Shown here piece by piece: positions 51,237-59,432 of a stretch of DNA of 64,000 nt. Origin of the DNA: Hufsiella ginkgonis (lineage in GTDB: Bacteria > Bacteroidota > Bacteroidia > Sphingobacteriales > Sphingobacteriaceae). The notes under the pieces were generated by a model. It had not been told where the DNA came from and searched no databases. It saw nothing but the letters and a program-made list of their open reading frames with translations. A program made the position numbers and the translations under genes. Positions within the stretch are counted from its first letter, which is position 1. The number at the start of each line of letters is the position of its first letter. The stretch is from positions 372,001 to 436,000 of the forward strand of contig NZ_WVHS01000002.1 of assembly GCF_009834915.1 (NCBI RefSeq). Direction: 5' to 3'.

Positions 51237-51385
51237 GTTGAAAAATACGGATTATATTTTACGTAGGCGATATGAGTTTTCCACAGGACCCGGCCCGCAA
51301 TCGGGGTAACATGATAAGACCCGCTTCTGCGTTCCTTTCCAGGCAGGCCAGGAGTAAAATCAGGCATAGTATGGCCGGGTTCAAC

Positions 51386-52921
51386 TTACTGGTCCTGTTG
51401 TATCTTGTTTTTTAGCTTCAGCTCGTAAAAGTCGGTCCTCCTGTCTTTCAGGTTTCTTACGCTTCCGTAGCTGTGCAGCTCATGAAGCAATGAAAGGTCC
51501 ACCTCCGCGATCAGGATCATTTCCGTATTGGCCGTGGCCTCGCTTTTGATGCAGTTTGAAGGAAAGGCAAAATCACTCGGTGTGAATACGGCTGACTGTG
51601 AATACTGGATATCCATATTTTCTACCTGCGGCAGGTTACCAACGCTTCCCGTTATGGCCACGAAGCATTCGTTCTCGATGGCCCGTGCCTGTGCGCAAAG
51701 CCTTACGCGCATATAGGCGTTCTGGGTATCCGTGAGGAACGGAACGAACAGGATCTGCATACCGTCATCAGCCAGCAGGCGGGCCAGTTCAGGGAACTCC
51801 ACGTCGTAACATACCAGGATGCCGATACGGCCTGCATCGGTCTCGAATACTTTCAGGCTATCGCCGCCCTGTATACCCCAGTGCTTGGTTTCGTCGGGCG
51901 TGATATGGATCTTTTCGTACCGGTCTACCGTTCCGTTCCGGTGACACAGATAGCCAATATTTTTTAAGGTATCGCCCTCCAGGCTTGGCACGCTCCCGGT
52001 GACGATATTGACATTGTAACGGATAGCCAGTTCGCGGAACCGGTCCTTCATCGCTGGCGTATATTTCGCCAGTTCGCGCATTGCCTCGGCTTCCGACATA
52101 TGGTTGAACCCGGCAAGCAGCGGCCCGTTGAATAACTCGGGAAATACCGCAAAATCGCATTTATAGGCAGATACCGAATCGACAAAATATTCCAGCTGGC
52201 TGAACATCTCGTCAAGATCCTTGTATAACCGCATCTGCCACTGGATCAGCCCGATACGAACATAAGTTTTTACGTTGAACAGGTTCTTAAGATCCGATAC
52301 ATAATACACGTTGAACCATTGCAGCAGGGTGGCGAATTCCTTGCTCTGTTCGTCCTCCGGCATGTAGTTGGCGAGGACTTTTTTTACATGGAAATCATTT
52401 GACAACTGGAAGGAAAGCACCGGATCATAGATCTCCTTGTTCTTTACTTTCTGGATATACTGCTTGGGGGTGAGTTCGCCTGCATATTCGTGGTAATTTG
52501 GAAGCCGTCCGCCGAAAATGATCGCCCGCAGGTTCAGGTTTTCACAGAGATCCTTTCTTGCATCGTAAAGCCTTCTACCCAGCCTGAGCCCACGGAAATC
52601 AGGATGGATAAAGATCTCTATCCCGTACAGTACATCCCCTTTTGGATTGTGCGTGCGGAAAGTGTAGTTACCCGTGATCTGTTTGTAAGTATGTTCATCG
52701 GTGAATTTCTTATAATCCACGATAATGGAAAGCGCACAGCCTACCACCACACCGCCCGCCTTAATAACGATCTGGCCCTCGGGGAACCTGTTTATCAGGT
52801 TTTCAATAGCGCTTGGACTCCAGTACCCGCCCTGCCAGCCCTGGTAGGATGCCTTCATAGCATCCAGCAGCTCCTGGTAATCTTCAAAATGTAACGGACC
52901 GATATTGACCTGTTCTATCAT
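51386..52921 (-). CDS. GNAT acetyltransferase-nitrilase fusion protein
   Basis: A 511-residue two-domain protein. Residues ~1-200 form a GNAT acetyltransferase (GYWSPSAIENLINRFPEGQIVIKAGGVVVGCALSIIVDY; YGIEIFIHPDFRGLRLGRRLYDARKDLC with the acetyl-CoA R-x-x-R-L-G-R-R loop). Residues ~220-505 form a carbon-nitrogen hydrolase with Glu in FAVFPELFNGPLL, Lys in YEKIHITPDETKHWG and Cys in GILVCYDVEFPELARLL. Similar fusions are known in Bacteroidetes and proteobacteria, but the joint reaction is unknown. A possible reading is hydrolysis of an amide followed by acetylation of the product. Near-consensus -7 box TACCTTTA lies just upstream. Confidence 0.9.
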   Translation of the reverse strand: MIEQVNIGPLHFEDYQELLDAMKASYQGWQGGYWSPSAIENLINRFPEGQIVIKAGGVVVGCALSIIVDYKKFTDEHTYKQITGNYTFRTHNPKGDVLYGIEIFIHPDFRGLRLGRRLYDARKDLCENLNLRAIIFGGRLPNYHEYAGELTPKQYIQKVKNKEIYDPVLSFQLSNDFHVKKVLANYMPEDEQSKEFATLLQWFNVYYVSDLKNLFNVKTYVRIGLIQWQMRLYKDLDEMFSQLEYFVDSVSAYKCDFAVFPELFNGPLLAGFNHMSEAEAMRELAKYTPAMKDRFRELAIRYNVNIVTGSVPSLEGDTLKNIGYLCHRNGTVDRYEKIHITPDETKHWGIQGGDSLKVFETDAGRIGILVCYDVEFPELARLLADDGMQILFVPFLTDTQNAYMRVRLCAQARAIENECFVAITGSVGNLPQVENMDIQYSQSAVFTPSDFAFPSNCIKSEATANTEMILIAEVDLSLLHELHSYGSVRNLKDRRTDFYELKLKNKIQQDQ

Positions 52922-52971
52922 AGGTTTAGGTTAGGGGGTAAAGGTAACATCTCCTGCCATGACTGATACGT

Positions 52972-53508
52972 TCATAGACGTTTTTCTTTATAATATCGTT
53001 CCAGTTCTTTAAGGCGGGTAACCTGCCCGGGGCGCGGGTTGATAAAGGTCCTCACCTTTTTTACCAGCGCGAAGGCGTCGTCAAAGGTCAACCCCGTACT
53101 AATCAGGTAGGCGATCGTCATAGTCGGCCCGCGGCCAAGGCCCTGGCGGCAATGAATGTATACTTTTCCCCCGCTTTTGATCTCTTTAGCGGCGAAATCT
53201 GCGCCTTTTACCAGCGTTTCCAGCTGCGGCGGCGTATTATCAACCGTAGGAAGATGCAGGTATTTGATCCCTTGGTACCGTGCCTCCTCGTATACCGAAT
53301 GCTCGCGCATATTGATAATAGCGGTAATTCCCAGCGCTCTTAGCTTTCCGAGCCCGATCCGGCTGTACTGGCTCCCCAGGAACAGGTCGGGAGTGATCCG
53401 GCTCCTTTTCAGCGTTGGTATCCCGGTAATATAGCGGTAAAGATTATCGTAGATCTTATGGAAAAAAATAACGACGAGGGTAAGCAGACTTCGGATCTTG
53501 GTAAGCAT
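52972..53508 (-). CDS. Dual-specificity protein phosphatase-like
   Basis: A 178-residue protein with a hydrophobic N-terminal segment (LLTLVVIFFHKIYDNLYRYITG) that may anchor it to the membrane. The cysteine-phosphatase loop HCRQGLGRGPT has the C-x5-R-S/T pattern (Cys about residue 121), preceded by the general-acid region LPTVDNTPPQL. The MREHSVYEEARYQGIKYLHLPTVD segment resembles PTP-like lipid phosphatases. It lies 8 bp downstream of a diacylglycerol-kinase-like gene on the same strand, so it probably dephosphorylates a lipid such as a phosphatidylglycerophosphate or a protein. Confidence 0.85.
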   Translation of the reverse strand: MLTKIRSLLTLVVIFFHKIYDNLYRYITGIPTLKRSRITPDLFLGSQYSRIGLGKLRALGITAIINMREHSVYEEARYQGIKYLHLPTVDNTPPQLETLVKGADFAAKEIKSGGKVYIHCRQGLGRGPTMTIAYLISTGLTFDDAFALVKKVRTFINPRPGQVTRLKELERYYKEKRL

Positions 53509-53516
53509 GGCGGGAA

Positions 53517-54401
53517 TTATTCAGACTTGGGGACAAGGATTTTAACTGCGGCAGGCACTACCCGGATATCGATTTTTTTTCCCGATTCTTCCCGGTCATC
53601 GCAAATGAACCGCTGTTTTTTTTGCAGGGAAATAATGACCTGGCGGCACTTCCAGTGCTTTACCGCATCCGTGGGCTGCTGCAGCAGGGCGCTGCCTGCC
53701 GCTTTCAGGATGGATCCAAGGCCGGCATTTTTGAGCAGGATGATGTCCAGCAAACCGTCGGTAATACTTATACCTGGCTGCAGGTCATAATCCCCGATCC
53801 CTACGTTGCCCGAGTTGGTCACCGTAAGCGATACTCCCTCCTCCCGGCAAATCTTTCCGTCTATCTCCAGCTCGTACCCGATCGCTTCTGCGCCCGCTAT
53901 AGACTTAACGGCCGTGATCCCATAAGCCAGCTGGCCCAGCCTGTCCTTCAGCTTACGGTCTGCCTCCAATACCATATCGGCCATAATTCCCAGGTTAACC
54001 CGAAGCAGGAATGGCTTGCCGTTCACACTGCCCATATCGACCCCTTTCAACGTATGGCTCTTACCGATTAACAGCTCAAGCGCTTCCACGGAATCCTGCG
54101 GAATGCCCAGCTCTTTGGCCATCACGTTAGCAGTCCCGCCGGGTACGATGGCCATCGGGGTGCCGGTGCCTTGCAGCGCCGCTGCCGTTTCGGTTACACT
54201 ACCGTCGCCACCATACACGATCACCAGGTCCGTTTTGCCGATCAGGTCTTTAGCGATATCACCTGCAGTAAGGTCCTTCCTGGTAACCGAAACGTCCCAA
54301 CGGATCCGTGTATCGCAGAATACTTTGCTGATCCACGACAGGATCGGCTCCTCTTTGCCCGAAACCGGGTTAATGATAAAATGGACGTTCCGGAATCTCA
54401 T
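53517..54401 (-). CDS. Diacylglycerol/lipid kinase-like protein
   Basis: A 294-residue protein of the DAGK/sphingosine-kinase family. MRFRNVHFIINPVSGKEEP is the typical first strand and loop, DLVIVYGGDGSVTETAAAL has the catalytic GGDG nucleotide-binding motif, and TPMAIVPGGTANVMAKELGIP is the PxGTxN motif. The C-terminal half is the beta-rich domain (GNVGIGDYDLQPGISITDGLLDIILLK). It phosphorylates diacylglycerol or related lipids with ATP at the inner face of the membrane. It forms a likely operon with the phosphatase 8 bp downstream. The upstream spacer is gene-poor. Confidence 0.9.
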   Translation of the reverse strand: MRFRNVHFIINPVSGKEEPILSWISKVFCDTRIRWDVSVTRKDLTAGDIAKDLIGKTDLVIVYGGDGSVTETAAALQGTGTPMAIVPGGTANVMAKELGIPQDSVEALELLIGKSHTLKGVDMGSVNGKPFLLRVNLGIMADMVLEADRKLKDRLGQLAYGITAVKSIAGAEAIGYELEIDGKICREEGVSLTVTNSGNVGIGDYDLQPGISITDGLLDIILLKNAGLGSILKAAGSALLQQPTDAVKHWKCRQVIISLQKKQRFICDDREESGKKIDIRVVPAAVKILVPKSE

Positions 54402-54419
54402 AGGTGCAGTGGTGTTAAG

Positions 54420-54866
54420 CTACCTTTCAACACCAACACGACCGAATGGTTTACTTTACCACGACCAAAGTTCCACGTGCTGCCTGGTTATGCTTCAACG
54501 ATCACCACGATTTAACCGGACTGCGGGGAGTTTACCTGTTTGCTGCTATGAATGCGCTGCGTTGTTAAAACTACGATACCTGTACCTGGGGCCCAGGCAT
54601 TACCATGGTCCCCGACCGGTACTTTTCTGCAGGTAAAGAGCTCTGGATCGCTGAAAATGAGTTCGATATGCCCCAGGCAATGCACAAGTTTGAAACGCCG
54701 CCACCTATTTGCAGGAAGTGACGGCCAGCCCGAATTCGGCGGTTACGAACTGGCCCGTCGTTCCGGGGTCTGTCTCTTAATACGCCGGGTATCCGCCCGT
54801 TGGTGCATGATACGGAGCTTTTCGGGCCGATTATCCCTGAACTTTTTATTGTCGCTGTTCCTTAAT
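54420..54866. other. Gene-poor region with possible decayed coding sequence
   Basis: No intact gene spans this 477-bp spacer (54402-54878). Several short plus-strand frames look protein-like: around 54448-54567 (a segment containing TKVPRAAWLCFNDHHDLTG), 54590-54720 (GPGITMVPDRYFSAGKELW and an EFDMPQAMHKFE continuation) and 54715-54865 (ASPNSAVTNWPVVPGSV...TPGIRPLVHDTELFGPIIP). They lie in different frames, as if one gene had been broken by indels and a lost codon. I cannot assign a family. Confidence 0.3.
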
Positions 54867-54874
54867 TAACTTAG
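54867..54874 (+). promoter_or_regulatory. Near-consensus -7 box (TAACTTAG) at the VOC gene
   Basis: Seven of eight positions match TAnnTTTG; only four bases separate it from the ATG at 54879. Confidence 0.4.
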
Positions 54875-54878
54875 CGTC

Positions 54879-55250
54879 ATGCAGTTTATACCTTTGTTCA
54901 AAGTCCGCGATATGTGGGAAGCGATACGGCATTATACCGGGATTCTTGATTTCGCAATGACCTGCCCTGGTGATACAGCAGATTCCCCTGTCGTAGACCT
55001 GGGCCATGAACACACGGAGCTGCAGCTTACCACGTATGAAAGTGAGCGATTGTTCGGATCCGTAGTAAACATATGGGTTCCTGACGTGGATACATTGTTC
55101 GCCAGATTTATCAGCCGGGGGCTGGATACTTCGGCTAAAGCAAATTCCCCGGTTCACCAGGGGCCCGTTGATCAAACCTGGGGCAGGCGCGAATTTTATG
55201 TAACGGACGCAGACGGCAATACGCTTCGGTTTTGTCAAAATATCCACTGA
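54879..55250 (+). CDS. VOC (glyoxalase/bleomycin-resistance-like) protein
   Basis: A 123-residue single-module VOC protein: FIPLFKVRDMWEAIRHYTGILDFAMTCPGD, VVDLGHEHTELQL, NIWVPDVDTLFARFISRGLDTS and GRREFYVTDADGNTLRFCQ follow the beta-alpha-beta-beta-beta pattern and supply the usual His/Glu metal or ligand positions (HTELQL). Such proteins bind drugs or catalyse isomerisation or ring cleavage; the substrate is unknown. It stops 3 bp before the FGE-like gene, so the two are probably cotranscribed. A second VOC gene lies at 57271-57684. Confidence 0.87.
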   Translation: MQFIPLFKVRDMWEAIRHYTGILDFAMTCPGDTADSPVVDLGHEHTELQLTTYESERLFGSVVNIWVPDVDTLFARFISRGLDTSAKANSPVHQGPVDQTWGRREFYVTDADGNTLRFCQNIH

Positions 55251-55253
55251 GAA

Positions 55254-56018
55254 ATGAATGACCTGAATATTCCATTTGATTACCGGGGAACGCAATATGC
55301 GATCGACCTTGCCTTTGTCGCCGGAACACCCGCCGACGACCCGTTCCTTTTCGGCACCGAACAGGCGATCAGCATCCCTGATTTCTATATCGCGAAATTC
55401 CAGACCACGCAGGCCTTGTGGAAATTCATCATGGGCGATGAGGCCAACCGTTCCGCAAATCGCGGTGACCGGCATCCCGTTGAACACGTATCCTGGAACG
55501 GGATCTGCGGACCCGGCGGATTCCTTGATAAGATAAACGAAAGATTTAAAGACTTCGGCACCTTTCGCCTGCCGTCGGAAACCGAATGGGAATATGCCGC
55601 ACGGGGCGGATCGCACTGGCATGACGGCTATATTTTCGCTGGAAGTAATGATATTAAGGAGGTAGCCTGGTATGAAGGAAACAGCGGCCCGTATGCGCTG
55701 ACCCTGGTTACCGGTCTGAAAAACACCGCCAAACTCACCCGGACGCATCCCGTAGGACAAAAAAAAGCGAACCAGCTCGGGTTGTACGATATGAATGGTA
55801 ATTTATGGGAATGGTGCCGGGACTGGTTCATCCCGGATGCCGGCGCGGTTCCTAAGGACGGCAGCCCCTATTTCTTTCCCACTAACGAAAAAGTCTTGCG
55901 CGGCGGCTGCCACCATAACTGGGCTGTACATTGCACCAATACCAAGCGCTATGCAATCGGTCCGCAGTTCTTCGACGGCTGTATCGGCTTTCGTTTAGCT
56001 TTATTCCGGGACTCCTGA
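55254..56018 (+). CDS. Formylglycine-generating-enzyme-like (SUMF1 fold) protein
   Basis: A 254-residue SUMF1-domain protein with the family blocks ISIPDFYIAKFQTTQALWKFIMG, HPVEHVSWNGICG, FRLPSETEWEYAARGG, HPVGQKKANQLGLYDMNGNLWEWCRDWF and KVLRGGCHHNWAVHCTNTKRYAIGP...GCIGFRLA. The fold includes sulfatase-activating enzymes and ergothioneine-type sulfoxide synthases. The C-terminal RGG-C-HHNWAVHC motif has two Cys six residues apart, not the C-x4-C pair of aerobic formylglycine-generating enzymes, so that activity is not certain. No signal peptide is present and no sulfatase lies nearby. Confidence 0.82.
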   Translation: MNDLNIPFDYRGTQYAIDLAFVAGTPADDPFLFGTEQAISIPDFYIAKFQTTQALWKFIMGDEANRSANRGDRHPVEHVSWNGICGPGGFLDKINERFKDFGTFRLPSETEWEYAARGGSHWHDGYIFAGSNDIKEVAWYEGNSGPYALTLVTGLKNTAKLTRTHPVGQKKANQLGLYDMNGNLWEWCRDWFIPDAGAVPKDGSPYFFPTNEKVLRGGCHHNWAVHCTNTKRYAIGPQFFDGCIGFRLALFRDS

Positions 56019-56158
56019 CTTCACGCCGGGCATTCCCGGTTCAGTATATAAGTAACATGGTAACAGCTTCTTTTGTTAAGGAATAGCTTCGGATCGCTGC
56101 ATATTCGAAATGTAAGGAATTTCTATATTGTGCCCTATTTAATCACATCTTGCTAATC

Positions 56159-56310
56159 ATGAGCGCAGAGATTACGTCTCCTATTGCCGGTACCCTTAAA
56201 TAGGATGAGCGCCTTCCCGGGTGGTGGAAAAGCAAGCCCATACCGATCCCGTTCTTTGATGACTTTGAGCTGCCGGTAACGTTTACGAAGCAGACGAGCC
56301 GTTGCGACGG
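56159..56310 (+). pseudogene. Remnant of a DUF6985-like coding sequence
   Basis: From the ATG at 56159, the frame reads MSAEITSPIAGTLK, then a TAG stop (about 56201), then continues in frame as DERLPGWWKSKPIPIPFFDD...ELPVTF before a second stop near 56310. The WWKS.PIPIPFF pattern resembles a small domain found in uncharacterised bacterial proteins. It appears to be a broken gene directly before the acetyltransferase remnant. Similarity is by eye only. Confidence 0.45.
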
Positions 56311-56720
56311 ATAAAAGACCCCAGGGTGCGCTACTGGGACACCCAGCCCCATGTCTGGGAATGCTTATCGCGGTAGTCTGCGGCAAACCCATAGGCATCG
56401 TGCAGATCATCGACCCTTTACTTGAAGACTCGCATTACTGGGGCGACGTTGAGCCTGGTCTTCGCGCTATCGACATCTGGATCGGTGAGGCGGACCAGCT
56501 TAACAAGAGTTACGACACCCAGATGATGCAACTCGCCCTTGCACGCTGTTTTGCCCCGCCCGGAGTTACCGCGGTGCTTATCGACCCGCTCGGGAATAAT
56601 ACCCGTGCGCACCGGTTTTACGAACCTATGGAGTTTACCTTCCTGCGGGAGCAGGTTTTCGGCAAGGACCGGTGCCGGGTTTACGGGATGGAACGGAGGG
56701 TGGATGGAAGCACCCGGTAA
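56277..56720 (+). pseudogene. Frameshifted aminoglycoside-acetyltransferase-like GNAT gene
   Basis: The frame starting near 56277 encodes DEPLRRIKDPRVRYWDTQPHVWE, the usual N-terminal region of AAC(6')-type acetyltransferases, but stops at about 56376; a shift to the next frame then gives 119 residues (56361-56720) with LIAVVCGKPIGIVQIIDPLLED, GLRAIDIWIGEADQLNKSYDTQMMQLALARCF and DPLGNNTRAHRFYEPMEFTFLRE, the rest of the domain. The canonical acetyl-CoA loop after the strand is altered to NKSYDT. A fresh ATG at 56361 might give a truncated protein. It is probably inactive as a resistance enzyme. Confidence 0.65.
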
Positions 56721-56729
56721 CTTCATCTC

Positions 56730-57170
56730 TTAACCGGCTTTCTCTTCTTCCACGAATTTTTTCAGCGACTCACCGAGTATCGCGTTCCAGCCCTGGGTAA
56801 AGCTGCTGACGGCGAAACTGGGATGATCCTTCGGGAAGCTTTCCAGTCCTTCGTGGGTCAGCCTGAGCCTTGTTTTTTCCCCTTCTTCGGACAGATCCCA
56901 GTTGACCACCGAATACCCGTTGTTGTGCTTAGGGTAGGTCCAGCTGTAGCTGAGCTTATGAGGCGGGTCGGCGGCGATCACTTCACACTCGTGGAGGTAT
57001 TGTTCCTTATCGTCCCCGCCTGTGAATGTAAACTTAAATCCTTTCTCGGCTTTAAATTCTTCCAGTTCAAAATACCATTGTTTCATCTGGTCCTTATCGG
57101 TTATGGCTCTCCAGACCTTTAAAACAGGTGCGTTGTAGATGCGTTCTACAACCAGTGGTTTTGTTTCCAT
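56730..57170 (-). CDS. SRPBCC (AHSA1-type) protein
   Basis: A 146-residue protein started at METKPLVVERIYNAPV (57170); an upstream frame adds eleven residues. The AHSA1 pattern is complete: VERIYNAPVLKVWRAITDKDQMKQWYFELEEFKAEKGFKFTFTGG, CEVIAADPPHKLSYSWTYP, TRLRLTHEGLESFP and FTQGWNAILGESLKKFVEEE. It binds a small hydrophobic ligand. It lies near a VOC and an AraC gene on the same strand but not in a tight operon. It is a paralogue of the ArsR-linked SRPBCC protein at 39383-39892. Confidence 0.9.
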   Translation of the reverse strand: METKPLVVERIYNAPVLKVWRAITDKDQMKQWYFELEEFKAEKGFKFTFTGGDDKEQYLHECEVIAADPPHKLSYSWTYPKHNNGYSVVNWDLSEEGEKTRLRLTHEGLESFPKDHPSFAVSSFTQGWNAILGESLKKFVEEEKAG

Positions 57171-57270
57171 CGCGTTAGTTATTAAGTTATTGAATAAGTT
57201 CATCGGGCGGGCTCTATAGCCGCATCCATGCTGTCACCAACAATTGAGGGCTCATGTTGCAATTCGTACC

Positions 57271-57684
57271 TTAACCTTTCTTCTCCCCCAGCGAAAACCA
57301 GTTTCCGGAATCATCCTTAAAGAGCGCCTCGAAGCCATAAAACTCCCGGGTAGGCTCTTTGGTGAACTCAACGCCTTTGGCTTTTAATTCCTCGTAAGTT
57401 GCTAATAAGTCGTTGCATTCAAACACCCCGAACCCGAAGGTGCCGGCGCTCACCAGCGCCCGCATCTGCGCGGCAGACCCGGCCTTGAACATCATGCCTT
57501 CGGTGATGGCCATTAAGCTGATCTCCAGCTCAGGCTGCTCCGGCGGGCATACCGTTAACCAGCGCATACCCGGTCCCATAGCGGCATCGGTATGTACGGC
57601 AAAGCCCAGTTTGTTTACATAAAAATCATAAGCGCTGTCCTGGTCCAGTACAAATACGCTGACGTGGTTTAATCTGGTGATCAT
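57271..57684 (-). CDS. VOC (glyoxalase-like) protein
   Basis: A 137-residue VOC protein: LNHVSVFVLDQDSAYDFYVNKLGFAVHTDAAMGPGMRWLTVCPP, then FGFGVFECNDLLATYEELKAKGVEFTKEPTREFYGFEALFKDDSGNWFSLGE. H7 and the final E are at the usual metal positions. The long insert before ITEGMMF with a GSAAQMRALVSAG segment is a common variant. It belongs to the same broad family as the VOC gene at 54879 but is not a close copy. Confidence 0.9.
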   Translation of the reverse strand: MITRLNHVSVFVLDQDSAYDFYVNKLGFAVHTDAAMGPGMRWLTVCPPEQPELEISLMAITEGMMFKAGSAAQMRALVSAGTFGFGVFECNDLLATYEELKAKGVEFTKEPTREFYGFEALFKDDSGNWFSLGEKKG

Positions 57685-57733
57685 GTTTTATCGGGTTGTT
57701 TTTACAAAGATGGCCGGTTCCGGTAAATGCCCC

Positions 57734-58168
57734 TTATTGAAAATTGCTGTTTTTCGCCCAGCCGATCTTTTGGACAAAACAACCCGGTATAAATTTCAGC
57801 GGCGAAACCTTCATCTGCATTTTTCGTGCAAGCTGCAGCTGCTGGTACTTTGCCGGCGTTTGAAGAACGAAACGCCTGAACAGCGTAGTGAACGTGCTGA
57901 CGCTTTCAAAGCCTACCGAGAAGCAGACCCCGGATACCGGCATCCCGGTTTGCAGCAACAATTTCGCTTTATCGATGCGAAGCCCGGTTAAAAATCGGTG
58001 AGGCGTTTTCCCGTAGGCCATTTTGAAGATGCGTACGAAATGAAACTTGGAAAAGGCGGCCTCGCCGGAAATCTCGTCCAGATTGATGGGCAGGTGGTAG
58101 TTTTCTTCGATATAGCGCTTTGCGCTGAGCACCCTGCGGTAAAGATAGATCCGTGGAAAGACAGGCAT
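57734..58168 (-). CDS. AraC-family HTH regulator, single DNA-binding domain
   Basis: A 144-residue protein started at MPVFPRIYLYRRV (58168). It consists almost only of the AraC double helix-turn-helix: VLSAKRYIEENYHLPINLDEISGEAAFSKFHFVRIFKMAYGKTPHRFLTGLRIDKAKLLLQTGMPVSGVCFSVGFESVSTFTTLFRRFVLQTPAKYQQ. No N-terminal effector domain is present. Its position 50 bp upstream of the VOC gene on the same strand suggests that it controls that gene or the SRPBCC-VOC group. Confidence 0.9.
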   Translation of the reverse strand: MPVFPRIYLYRRVLSAKRYIEENYHLPINLDEISGEAAFSKFHFVRIFKMAYGKTPHRFLTGLRIDKAKLLLQTGMPVSGVCFSVGFESVSTFTTLFRRFVLQTPAKYQQLQLARKMQMKVSPLKFIPGCFVQKIGWAKNSNFQ

Positions 58169-58248
58169 AGTAAGCGAACTTACGAAATTACCCTTGTATG
58201 GCAAATTTACTTATTCAGCCTTGTCTCCGTTTATGAGGCACCCTAGCC

Positions 58249-59286
58249 TTACGACAACTTAAGCCTGCTGTACAGGTGCTCGTCGTGCAGCTCCCCGTTT
58301 TTTATTATCGATGAGCGGATCACCGCCTCCAGGGTAAATCCGGCTTTTTCCAGCACGCTCATGGACGCTTTGTTCGTGTGGAACACACTTGCGTACACCC
58401 TTACCAAGCCGAGCTCCCGGAACGCGTAATCCGCCAGCAACCTGACCGCCCCGGTTGCTATCCCCTTGTTCCAGTAGGGTTTCCCTATCCAATAACCTAT
58501 CTCCCCGTTTAGCCTGTAAATATCCTGCCCGGGCGTCACGCTGCACACGCCCGCAAAAACCCCTTCTTCGAAAATGGCAAAAACCTGTTTGATGGTGCCG
58601 TCTTTTACCAGCCCAAGGAAGGTCTCGGCATCATTAAGCGTATAGGGATGCGGGAAGATGTCGCGCATATTACCTGCAATCCCGGGTTCGTTAGCGAGCT
58701 TTTGCAGCGTCCCGGGGTCGACGGCGGCCATATCGTGTAATTGCACGCTCCTAACGCCCGCAGGTTTCCCCAATGCCTTCCGCATCAGCACGTCTCTTTG
58801 TGTATCATCTCCCACCATAAACTCATGCTCCCCGAATTCTTCAAACCCCTGTTTCCGGTAAAACGCTATCGCCCGGGCATTCTTCTCCCAAACTCCCAGC
58901 CAGATACTTTCTCTCCCTTCTTTTTTTGCGATCTCTACCGTCTTTTGGTACAGCAGCTTCCCGATCTTCTTTCCCTGGTGACTGCTTTTCACGTAGATCC
59001 TTTCGATCTCGACCGACGCTTCCTCCCGCAGATCTGATTGCGCGCTCCCGAAGTTCAGTTTCAGGTACCCTACCGGCTCACCATGCTCGCATGCCACGTA
59101 AAACCTTGAACCGGGGTTCTCCAGTTCGCTGGTCAACTGCCCCGTGCTCAGCGCGCTTTCCAGGTACTTATCCATATCGGCTTCCGTATTGCTTTCCGCG
59201 AACGTTTCTTTAAACGTTTCTACGGCCAGTTCTCTTAAGGCATGCACCTGGTCTTCGAAGATTCTTATGATCTGTATGTCGTCCAT
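58249..59286 (-). CDS. Tandem-GNAT acetyltransferase
   Basis: A 345-residue protein with two acetyltransferase domains: residues ~1-165 (VEIERIYVKSSHQGKKIGKLLYQKTVEIAKKEGRESIWLGVWEKNARAIAFYRKQGF, GNAT loop Q-G-K-K-I-G) and ~178-345 (a RimJ-like half with GEIGYWIGKPYWNKGIATGAVRLLADYAFRELGLVRVYASVFHTNKASMSVLEKAGFTLEAVIRSS). The first half resembles spermidine/spermine-type enzymes. The ATG at 59286 is preferred: the earlier possible start at 59295 is a TTG that lies inside a perfect -7 box (59293-59300). The substrates are unknown. Confidence 0.9.
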   Translation of the reverse strand: MDDIQIIRIFEDQVHALRELAVETFKETFAESNTEADMDKYLESALSTGQLTSELENPGSRFYVACEHGEPVGYLKLNFGSAQSDLREEASVEIERIYVKSSHQGKKIGKLLYQKTVEIAKKEGRESIWLGVWEKNARAIAFYRKQGFEEFGEHEFMVGDDTQRDVLMRKALGKPAGVRSVQLHDMAAVDPGTLQKLANEPGIAGNMRDIFPHPYTLNDAETFLGLVKDGTIKQVFAIFEEGVFAGVCSVTPGQDIYRLNGEIGYWIGKPYWNKGIATGAVRLLADYAFRELGLVRVYASVFHTNKASMSVLEKAGFTLEAVIRSSIIKNGELHDEHLYSRLKLS

Positions 59287-59292
59287 GTTTTC

Positions 59293-59300
59293 CAAAGATA
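59293..59300 (-). promoter_or_regulatory. -7 box (TATCTTTG) abutting the tandem-GNAT start
   Basis: An exact TAnnTTTG match on the minus strand with six bases between box and ATG at 59286. It excludes the TTG at 59295 as start and implies a leaderless mRNA. Confidence 0.55.
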
Positions 59301-59432
59301 GGGAACGGTGCTATTTTTATAAAACCGGATCATACCTTAATGGGTGCCGGAAAAAGTTTTGGGTCCGGGTATACTGCCTTTGGCGGACGCATTAAGGAGG
59401 CATAATGTCGTGAATTTTTACCGCCGCTTACT

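Noticed and set aside
53517-54636. Plus-strand frames opposite the lipid kinase (53622-54071, 54016-54636)
   Set aside because: They are shadows of the minus-strand gene with its GGDG and PGGTAN motifs.
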